A stretch of 64,000 nucleotides of DNA from the NCBI RefSeq assembly GCF_014699115.1, contig NZ_JACXAD010000012.1, positions 1 to 64,000 on the forward strand, given 5' to 3'. Positions 58,241 to 64,000 of the stretch are shown here, piece after piece. How positions within the stretch are numbered: the first letter of the stretch is position 1; each line of letters begins with the position of its first letter. Source of the DNA: Hymenobacter montanus (lineage in GTDB: Bacteria; Bacteroidota; Bacteroidia; Cytophagales; Hymenobacteraceae). The notes under the pieces are model-generated. The model saw only the letters and a list, made by a program, of their open reading frames with translations. It ran no database searches and was not told where the DNA came from. The translations under genes and the position numbers were made by a program.

Positions 58241-59505
58241 TGCTGGCGGGGGGAGCCTTGCTGGTGCTGCCCGCGCTCTACGCCGGGCTGCTGGCGTGGC
58301 TGCGCGGCGGGTGGCAGCGGAACCTCCCCGAACGGCTCGAGGCTCCAGGCCGCTTAGCGCCCGGAGCAGAGGGCGCCTCCGCTGGTTTTGAGGGGTTCAG
58401 TTTAAGCCGGCCGAAAGACTCCATGCTTCAGCCGGCAGCCGGGTTTTCTTCTCTCAGGGAGAAGGCAGAGGCGGAGGTGCCCATAGCGGGCGTTCCGCTC
58501 TTCTCCGTCCTCATCGCCGCCCGCAACGAAGCCGCCACCCTGCCCCAGCTCCTCCAGGATCTGGCCGCACAGATCCTGCCGGCCACCCGGTTCGAGGTGC
58601 TCATTGCCGATGACCACTCCACCGACGCCACGGCGGCGCTGGTAAGGTCCGCGGCCGAGCAATTGCGGGTTTCATTACGGCTGCTCGGCCTACCCGCCCA
58701 CCAGACGGGCAAGAAAGCGGCCCTGCTCCTGGCCCAGCAAGCGGCCCGGGCACCCTGGCTGGTGTGCACCGATGCCGATTGCCGCGTGGGGCCCGGCTGG
58801 CTGCTGGCCTACGCCGCGCGGCTGGCGCGCACTCCAGCCGCCAATTTCCTCAGCGGCCCGGTGCTGCTCACTGGGCCCGCTACTGTTCTGAATACGCTGG
58901 TGGGGCTGGAGTTTGCCGGCCTAGTGGGGGTGGGGGCCGCCTGCCTGGCCCGCCAGCAGCCCACCATGTGCAACGGCGCCAACCTGGCCTACCGACGCAC
59001 CGCGTTCGAGGCCATCGGGGGCTTTGCTGATAACGCGCACCTGGCCAGTGGCGACGACGAGTTTCTGCTGCATAAAATGCACGCCCGCTTTCCCGGCTCG
59101 GCGTATTTTCTGGCCGATGCCGCGGCTATCGTGCGCACGGCCGCGCCGGATACGCTGCGGGCCCTGCTGACGCAGCGGGTGCGCTGGGCCAGCAAGTGGC
59201 GGCACTACCAAAGCGCCGCGCCACGCCGGCTGGCCCTGCTGGTGCTGGGAGCCAACGTGGCCCTGGCGGCCGGGGTGGGAGCGGGGCTGCGCTGGCCTGC
59301 CCTCTGGCCCTGGGTGGGAGCCGCCTGGGCCCTCAAGCTAAGCGCTGATGCCTGGTTTTTAACGCCGGTACTCGGGTTCTTTGGCCGGCGCAAGTGGCTG
59401 TGGGGCCTGCTGGCGCTCCAGGTGCTGTATGCCCCGTACGCCCTGGCCGTGGGGGCAGCTGGCTGGCGGGGCGGCTACCGGTGGAAGGGACGGGCCGTGC
59501 GGTAG
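58237..59505 (+). CDS. Glycosyltransferase family 2, membrane-bound
   Basis: A 422-residue protein. It begins with one helix (LAGGALLVLPALYAGLLAWL), then an extra polar insert (about 30-90) before the GT-A domain (about 88-320). There it has VLIAARNEAATLPQLLQDLA, VLIADDHSTDATAALV, the DxD-like CTDADCRVGPGW and DEFLLHKMHARFPGS with the QRVRWASKWRHY (QxxRW-type) motif. Two or three C-terminal helices follow. The QxxRW motif points to a processive or ceramide-glucosyltransferase-like enzyme. Start ATG 58237 overlaps the previous stop (ATGA). Confidence 0.9.
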   Translation: MMLAGGALLVLPALYAGLLAWLRGGWQRNLPERLEAPGRLAPGAEGASAGFEGFSLSRPKDSMLQPAAGFSSLREKAEAEVPIAGVPLFSVLIAARNEAATLPQLLQDLAAQILPATRFEVLIADDHSTDATAALVRSAAEQLRVSLRLLGLPAHQTGKKAALLLAQQAARAPWLVCTDADCRVGPGWLLAYAARLARTPAANFLSGPVLLTGPATVLNTLVGLEFAGLVGVGAACLARQQPTMCNGANLAYRRTAFEAIGGFADNAHLASGDDEFLLHKMHARFPGSAYFLADAAAIVRTAAPDTLRALLTQRVRWASKWRHYQSAAPRRLALLVLGANVALAAGVGAGLRWPALWPWVGAAWALKLSADAWFLTPVLGFFGRRKWLWGLLALQVLYAPYALAVGAAGWRGGYRWKGRAVR

Positions 59506-59565
59506 GCGGGCCGCTGGTAGGATACAAAAATATCGCAAAAAAAGTCAGCGGGCGGGCTTGATTAG

Positions 59566-59573
59566 TAAATTTG
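59566..59573 (+). promoter_or_regulatory. -7 box of the cytochrome c gene
   Basis: TAAATTTG fits the TAnnTTTG consensus and lies 33 nt before the ATG at 59607. A matching TTG about 20 nt upstream is not evident. Confidence 0.45.
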
Positions 59574-59606
59574 CCGCATATATATTACACCCTAGCCCCG
59601 TTCCTT

Positions 59607-60128
59607 ATGCGCTCTAACCCGGTTGGTTTCGCTCTTTCGGTTGGCATGGCTTTGATTGCCGTGCTGTTTGGCTTCACGTTATTGAGTGCGGGTAGCCTGG
59701 TGGGCTTCGCGGCCGACGACGTTGCATCAGGGCCCGCCGCGCCGGACAAGCCCGTAAGCAAGGATTCCATTATGTCGCTGACGAAAGCCGATGGCGCCGG
59801 GCCGGCGCTTTCGGCCGAGGAAGCCGCCCGAGTGGCCGCGGGCGATGCCTTGTTTAAAGCCAACTGCGCCCAGTGCCACGCGGTGAACGAGCAGGTGGTG
59901 GGCCCGGCTCTGGCGGGCATCACCAAGCGGCGCTCCATCTCCTGGCTGATTCCCTGGGTGAAGAACTCCAGCAAAGTAGTGGCCAGCGGCGACGAGTACG
60001 CCGTAGCTGTCTACACCAAGTACAACAAGCAGCAGATGCCCTCCTTTGCCCTTTCCGACCAGGAAATCACCTCGATTTTTGCCTACGTCAATGCCCAGCC
60101 GGCCCCGGCGGTAGCGCTGGCACGGTAA
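59607..60128 (+). CDS. Class I cytochrome c
   Basis: A 173-residue periplasmic or membrane-anchored electron carrier. Start ATG 59607 (MRSNPVGFALSVGMALIAVL). One hydrophobic segment at about 8-32 serves as signal or anchor. The haem c site is CAQCH at about 88-92, followed by VVGPALAGITKRRSISWLI, and the sixth ligand Met is in QQMPSFALSDQEI (about 144). It probably passes electrons in the respiratory chain. The last 41 nt overlap the convergent phosphodiester glycosidase gene. Confidence 0.9.
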   Translation: MRSNPVGFALSVGMALIAVLFGFTLLSAGSLVGFAADDVASGPAAPDKPVSKDSIMSLTKADGAGPALSAEEAARVAAGDALFKANCAQCHAVNEQVVGPALAGITKRRSISWLIPWVKNSSKVVASGDEYAVAVYTKYNKQQMPSFALSDQEITSIFAYVNAQPAPAVALAR

Positions 60129-60840
60129 CGCCGAGCATCACGCCAACATCACCGTCTAGCTGCGTCCAGTTTTGGCTGGGGGCGTAGGTCCGCGACACGA
60201 ATCCGTCGAGGTACAAGGCCTGGCGGCAGCCGGCCCGCCTGAAATAATTGGCGAAGTCGTAAAAATTAATGGGGGCTTTCGACATCGCCAACAGCAGCCG
60301 CTGGTCGGGCAGGATGCCGACGCCATTACGGATTTGCACATTGGCCGAGCCCGGCTGGAAGGCCGGGTGAATGTCGCCATCGATAACCAACAGGGGCCCC
60401 GATTGGGTCGCGTAGGTAACGGCGCCCGTACTCAGGAAATCTTCGGTTTTGCAAATGCGCGCGGACCCCTTGGTAGTGAGGTAAAAGACCCCGTTGGGTT
60501 TCAGGTAGAAGTTGCCGTGGCCGGTGGCCGTATCCAGGGGCTTTATTGTTCGTCCATCCTGAATAAAGAGGCCCTGGGGTGCGTACGCGGCGTCGAACAT
60601 GCCCGCGTTCATCGCGAAAAGAAGCTTCTGGCCCCGGGCGTCGAGCCAGCTTTTCAGCCCTCGCAGGCTCTGGAAGCGTCGATTTTTATCATCTTTCCAA
60701 TACAACTGGCAGGTCGTGCGCCGCAAATCCACCCGGTAGCTGACAAAAAGGGACGGCTTGGGTTGCGGGCCCGCCCCGGTGGCCAGGGTTGCCACCATCA
60801 GTGCCAGCAGGGAGGCGAGCCGGGATTTGAGTTTGCTCAA
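60088..60840 (-). CDS. Phosphodiester glycosidase (NAGPA/DUF2233) family protein
   Basis: A 250-residue exported protein. No ATG is available. TTG 60840 (LSKLKSRLASLLALMVATLA) gives a signal peptide, and TTG 60858 is the other choice; a TATCTTTC box just upstream favours the former. The family is seen from LLFAMNAGMFDAAYAPQGLF, IDGDIHPAFQPGSANVQIRN, GVGILPDQRLLLAMSK and RAGCRQALYLDGFVSRTYAP. The NAGPA fold removes GlcNAc from phosphodiesters in animals; bacterial members act on cell-wall or exopolymer links of mostly unknown nature. The C-terminus overlaps the cytochrome c gene on the other strand. Confidence 0.85.
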   Translation of the reverse strand: MSKLKSRLASLLALMVATLATGAGPQPKPSLFVSYRVDLRRTTCQLYWKDDKNRRFQSLRGLKSWLDARGQKLLFAMNAGMFDAAYAPQGLFIQDGRTIKPLDTATGHGNFYLKPNGVFYLTTKGSARICKTEDFLSTGAVTYATQSGPLLVIDGDIHPAFQPGSANVQIRNGVGILPDQRLLLAMSKAPINFYDFANYFRRAGCRQALYLDGFVSRTYAPSQNWTQLDGDVGVMLGVTVPALPPGPAGH

Positions 60841-60902
60841 CTTGCCGAAAGATAGCAATTAGGTTGCCGGACGAACCAAGCAAATGTAGCAGTTGCCCGG
60901 CT

Positions 60903-60910
60903 TACATTTG
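60903..60910 (+). promoter_or_regulatory. -7 box for gene at 60939
   Basis: TACATTTG matches the Bacteroidota consensus and would place the transcript start at about 60917. That excludes the longer ORF beginning at 60864 and supports GTG 60939. Confidence 0.45.
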
Positions 60911-60938
60911 CCCTACTTCCTTCATCTGCGCTTTTCTA

Positions 60939-61196
60939 GTGACTGACCCCGAATTCGACCTGCTCGACGAGTTGTACTTCGTCACCCCATTTCGCACCTT
61001 ACTCCAGAAAACCGGCCTGCCCGCCTCCGAGTTGGAAGACCAGCTGCGCAGCTTGCTGGAGCAGGGACTCGTGCGCAGCTTCTGGCCCGACCCGGACACC
61101 GAGCTGGCCTACGAAACCACCTCGTTCGGGGCCATTGCCCGCGATGCCTCCTACCTGGCTTCCAAAGAAGGGCTCCTGCAACACAATACTCGCTAG
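60939..61196 (+). CDS. Small conserved hypothetical protein
   Basis: An 85-residue acidic protein. The start GTG 60939 gives MTDPEFDLLDELYFVTPFRT and lies just after a promoter box. It looks like a small winged-helix-like alpha/beta protein (ELEDQLRSLLEQGLVRSFWP, then ASYLASKEGLLQHNTR). No function is known. It is 2 nt ahead of the DppC-type permease and clearly co-transcribed, as is often seen in relatives (from memory); it might regulate transporter assembly, but nothing in the sequence proves that. Confidence 0.6.
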   Translation: MTDPEFDLLDELYFVTPFRTLLQKTGLPASELEDQLRSLLEQGLVRSFWPDPDTELAYETTSFGAIARDASYLASKEGLLQHNTR

Positions 61197-61198
61197 CG

Positions 61199-62404
61199 GT
61201 GGCATTGGCAGTTTCGACAGCCGCCGCGGCCGCCTCGCCGAGCGCAATTGCCGCCGCCCGGTCGCCGGGTTACTACGTGCGCCGGCGCCTGTGGCAGAAC
61301 CGGCCCGCCGTGTTCGGCCTGGCTTTTATTGCCCTCTGCACCCTGGTGGCGCTGCTGGGCTACTGGGTGCTGCCCGACAACTCGCCCAACGCCAACCACG
61401 GCTTCGTGCAGATTCAAAAAGAAAGGCCGGCTCTACGCGTGCAGCTGCTGCGCCAGCCGTTGCCCGATTCGGCGCGCAATACCGCCGACCCCGCCAACGT
61501 CTTCAGCACCTGGCTCCACGGACGGGAGCCGGAAGTGCAGGAAACCCCTATTGGTGGGTACGAGTTCGCGGGCGACTCCATTATCCTCAAGCCCCTGGGC
61601 GCGCACTCGGCCGAGGCGGGCCGGTTCCGGCGCCTGGCCCTGGCTGCCGTGGTGGGGCACCCCGGGCCCCGGGCGGAATTGCAGCGGCTGGTTGAGCAAG
61701 GCCACCTCAGCACCCGCACTTACTGGCTCGGTACCGACAAGGCCGGGCGCGACGAGCTGAGCCGGCTGCTGCTAGGCACCCGCATTTCGCTGGGCATCGG
61801 GCTGGTGGCAGTGCTCATCTCGCTGGTGCTGGGGATGGCTGTGGGCGCGGTGGCCGGCTATTTTGGCGGCTGGGTCGATTCCATTCTGCTGGGCCTGATG
61901 ACCGTGGTGTGGAGCATTCCGGGCATTATGCTGGTGATTGCCATTTCGCTGGCGCTCGACAGCAAAGGAGTGTGGGTCAGCTTCGTCGCGGTGGGCCTGA
62001 CCATGTGGGTCGACGTGGCGCGTGTGGTGCGCGGCCAGATGCTCAGCCTGCGCTCGGCTACGTTCGTGGAAGCCGGGCGGGTGTTGGGGCTGCCCACCCC
62101 GCGCCTTATTGCCCGGCACCTGCTGCCCAATATGCGGGGCCCCCTCATTGTGCTGGCCACGAGCAACTTCGCGGCGGCCATTCTGCTCGAGGCGGGGCTG
62201 AGCTTTCTCGGGCTCGGGGTGCAGCCGCCGGCGCCTAGTTGGGGGCTCATGGTGAAGGAAGGCTACGACCTGCTGGGCACCGAGGCCGGGCTATGGCTTA
62301 CGCTCTTGCCCGGGGCCGCCATCTCCCTGCTCGTCCTGAGCTTTAACCTGCTCGGTAATGGTCTGCGCGACGCCTACGACCCTCAAACGCCCATAGCCGC
62401 TTAA
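61199..62404 (+). CDS. ABC transporter permease, DppC/OppC type
   Basis: A 401-residue inner-membrane subunit of a peptide/nickel-type importer. GTG 61199 is the start, 2 nt after the previous stop. An N-terminal helix (FGLAFIALCTLVALLGYWVL) and a long periplasmic insert (about 65-180) come before the permease core with five helices. The coupling (EAA) loop is in VEAGRVLGLPTPRLIARHLL, and AGLSFLGLGVQPPAPSWGLM is a typical DppC end. No ATPase, binding protein or second permease is adjacent, so the rest of the importer must be elsewhere. Confidence 0.9.
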   Translation: MALAVSTAAAAASPSAIAAARSPGYYVRRRLWQNRPAVFGLAFIALCTLVALLGYWVLPDNSPNANHGFVQIQKERPALRVQLLRQPLPDSARNTADPANVFSTWLHGREPEVQETPIGGYEFAGDSIILKPLGAHSAEAGRFRRLALAAVVGHPGPRAELQRLVEQGHLSTRTYWLGTDKAGRDELSRLLLGTRISLGIGLVAVLISLVLGMAVGAVAGYFGGWVDSILLGLMTVVWSIPGIMLVIAISLALDSKGVWVSFVAVGLTMWVDVARVVRGQMLSLRSATFVEAGRVLGLPTPRLIARHLLPNMRGPLIVLATSNFAAAILLEAGLSFLGLGVQPPAPSWGLMVKEGYDLLGTEAGLWLTLLPGAAISLLVLSFNLLGNGLRDAYDPQTPIAA

Positions 62405-62452
62405 GTTTGCGGGGCCGAGCACGTGTTTACCCCGCGTTGATTACCTTGCTTT

Positions 62453-63754
62453 ATGCCCTCTGCTCCGACTTCTTCTATTAAACCCGTGGCTCCGTTGGCT
62501 GACGAGACCGCTGCCTACACCGAGCAGATAAAGCAGCTCAAGCGCGAACTGTTGCTCAAGCAGTTCGAGCTGGATACTGTTCTGGGGGTGGCCCACGACA
62601 TGACCACCCGCGACCACACCGTCGACGAGCTCTACCACATGCTCCGCCTCACCCTGCAAGGCCAGCGCAACGTGGTCCAGCTGCTGCTTTTCGCGCGCGA
62701 AGAGGAAGGTTTTCGGGCCCGCATTGCGTTGGGCTGCGACCTGATTGAGGCCGAAAAGATGTCGCTTTCCGAGCACCTCCTCGCCGGCGGGGTAACGCAG
62801 CCCCAAGCTGTGGAAGACCTGCACCTGGGCTCCGACTGGGACCGGTACGAGCTCGTTATCCCGATTCTGCGGCAGAGCCAAGTCGTTGCCTACGTGTTCG
62901 TGGGCGGGTTGCGCAACGATTTCGACCGCCAACAGCTTATTCCTTTCCTGGGCTCGTTGGCTAATACGCTGATTGGGGCCGTGGAAAACCGCCGGCTGCA
63001 GGCCCAGCGGGTGGCTGATGCCGCGGTGCGCAAGGAAATTGAAATCGCGCAAGGGGTGCAAGCCCTGCTCTTTCCGCGCCAGCTGCCCAACGACGGCCAT
63101 TTGGTGATTGAGCGCAGCTACGTGCCGCACACCGAAGTCGGGGGCGATTACTACGATGTGGTGGAGATTGACGCCGACCGTTTGCTGTTGTGCGTGGCCG
63201 ACGTGAGCGGCAAAGGGGTGCCCGCTTCCCTGCTGATGTCCAACTTCCAGGCCGGGCTGCGCACGCTGCTGCGCCAGGGAGTAGAGTTAGCGACCATTGT
63301 GCCCGAGCTCAACCACTTGCTGTTTCGTAATTCCGGGGGCGAGAAGTTCATCACCGCTTTCCTGGGCATCTACGACCGCCGTACGCGCTGTCTCCGCTAC
63401 GTGAACGCCGGCCATAACGACCCCCTGCTCATTACCGACGACGGGGCCGTGCAAACCCTGACGCACGGCACCGTCATGCTCGGTATTATGGAAGAGCTGC
63501 CGCTGCTGCGGGTCGGGGAGGTTGAGATTCCGTCTCACTCGCTGCTGCTGCTCTACACCGACGGACTCACCGAAGTATTCGACGCTGATAACAACGAGTT
63601 TGGCGAAGAAGGCGTGCTGGCGGTGCTGCAGCGTAACCGCTACCTGCCGCTGCCCAAGCTGCACCAGGAGCTGCTGAGCAGTATCAATGCCTTTAGCGCC
63701 CACAATTCGCAGTTCGCCGACGACGTGACCATTCTCAGTTGCCGGTTTAAGTAA
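62453..63754 (+). CDS. PP2C-type (SpoIIE/RsbU) phosphatase with GAF-like sensor
   Basis: A 433-residue cytoplasmic protein. An N-terminal coiled coil (about 20-45, ADETAAYTEQIKQLKRELLL) leads to a GAF-like sensor at about 45-185, then the PP2C/SpoIIE phosphatase from about 205: IAQGVQALLFPRQLPNDGHL, EVGGDYYDVVEIDADRLLL with metal-binding Asp residues, VADVSGKGVPASLLMSNFQA, YVNAGHNDPLLI, LLLYTDGLTEVFD and FADDVTILSCRF. It should dephosphorylate a STAS-type antagonist such as the one at 29258-29632. Its stop overlaps the next ATG by one base (TAATG). Confidence 0.93.
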   Translation: MPSAPTSSIKPVAPLADETAAYTEQIKQLKRELLLKQFELDTVLGVAHDMTTRDHTVDELYHMLRLTLQGQRNVVQLLLFAREEEGFRARIALGCDLIEAEKMSLSEHLLAGGVTQPQAVEDLHLGSDWDRYELVIPILRQSQVVAYVFVGGLRNDFDRQQLIPFLGSLANTLIGAVENRRLQAQRVADAAVRKEIEIAQGVQALLFPRQLPNDGHLVIERSYVPHTEVGGDYYDVVEIDADRLLLCVADVSGKGVPASLLMSNFQAGLRTLLRQGVELATIVPELNHLLFRNSGGEKFITAFLGIYDRRTRCLRYVNAGHNDPLLITDDGAVQTLTHGTVMLGIMEELPLLRVGEVEIPSHSLLLLYTDGLTEVFDADNNEFGEEGVLAVLQRNRYLPLPKLHQELLSSINAFSAHNSQFADDVTILSCRFK

Positions 63755-64000
63755 TGGAAGTGGACGCGCTAATCGTCGAAATCAAGCAAAAGCTCACGGC
63801 AACCTTTGCCAAACTTGACGAATGGTTTGGGGTGTCAGAATCCTTGCGGGCATTCCGGCCCCTAAATGGCGGCTGGACTATTAATGAGATCCTAGAGCAC
63901 GTAGCGCTGACGAATCATTATTTATTGATTCTTATTAACAAAGCAGCTGCCAAAGCCGCCAAAAACATCAACAATCTGGACTTGGCCACGGAATTGGGCA
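63754..64000 (+). CDS. DinB-like protein, C-terminus outside window
   Basis: Translated directly from ATG 63754, which overlaps the phosphatase stop by one base, so the two are coupled. The visible about 82 residues (MEVDALIVEIKQKLTATFAK, RPLNGGWTINEILEHVALTN, HYLLILINKA) show the first helix bundle of a DinB/YfiT-like metal-binding protein, with the first His in EHVALTN. DinB-like enzymes are often thiol-dependent transferases. The right edge cuts the gene, so the remaining His ligands are not seen. Confidence 0.65.
   Translation, partial: MEVDALIVEIKQKLTATFAKLDEWFGVSESLRAFRPLNGGWTINEILEHVALTNHYLLILINKAAAKAAKNINNLDLATELG

Noticed and set aside
1-64000. CRISPR arrays, rRNA operons, prophage, replication origin
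   Set aside because: No regularly spaced repeats, rRNA sequence, phage structural genes or DnaA-box cluster was seen on either strand.

Overview
The window looks like chromosome of a Hymenobacter-like member of the Bacteroidota (order Cytophagales). The support is indirect but consistent. Coding DNA is GC-rich. Several genes have Bacteroidota-type promoters (TAnnTTTG near -7, with TTG about 20 nt upstream) and no clear Shine-Dalgarno. Two proteins carry type IX secretion (T9SS) C-terminal sorting tails. Glycogen synthase is of the GT3 type, and the secreted-protein families are typical of this group. No rRNA, CRISPR array or prophage was seen.

Layout. 1-11.3 kb is mostly core or housekeeping: a small membrane-protein pair, an M61 peptidase, a methyltransferase, tRNA-Leu(CAG), a PAP2 phosphatase, a large GAF protein, two lipoproteins and a dicarboxylate symporter. 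11.3-17.5 kb holds a dipeptide epimerase, DUF6799-like secreted proteins, MarR and YceI inside a tandem segmental duplication. The two copies have decayed in complementary ways: copy A keeps the epimerase, and copy B keeps DUF6799-like, marR and yceI. 17.5-22.3 kb is an accessory island with IS481/IS5 wreckage, an IS982 element carrying an internal amber codon, low-GC genes, a decayed polymorphic-toxin tip next to a SUKH immunity gene, and an Rhs core fragment. 22.3-36.9 kb is core again: CoA-transferase, trpS, a queuosine-precursor transporter, RNase Z, a STAS protein, GT3 glycogen synthase, nitroreductase and a branching-type GH13 enzyme. It includes a second collapsed tandem duplication (yhhQ-hypothetical-trpS).

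36.9-41.2 kb holds a third degenerate tandem duplication: a beta-helix T9SS protein preceded by its internally deleted pseudogene, both with the same 26-codon leader ORF. 41.4-64 kb is largely core: a YfcC transporter, a zinc-ribbon/SPFH pair, a P-loop polynucleotide kinase translationally coupled to a Thg1-like 3'-5' polymerase, GT39, a 2'-5' RNA ligase-like protein, a spore-photoproduct-lyase-like radical SAM protein, HutI, an orphan Imm10, an ECF sigma factor overlapping a membrane-anchored beta-barrel protein, PhzF, RuvC, UPF0104 plus GT2, cytochrome c, a phosphodiester glycosidase, a DppC-type permease, an RsbU-type phosphatase and a DinB-like start.

Functional links. GT3 synthase and the GH13 branching-type enzyme together could build storage glycogen. 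The RsbU-type phosphatase and the STAS protein are possible partner-switch components, though far apart. The kinase/Thg1-like pair is the strongest candidate for an under-described system (RNA end repair or editing). The three independent tandem duplications in different states of decay are the strongest structural signal.
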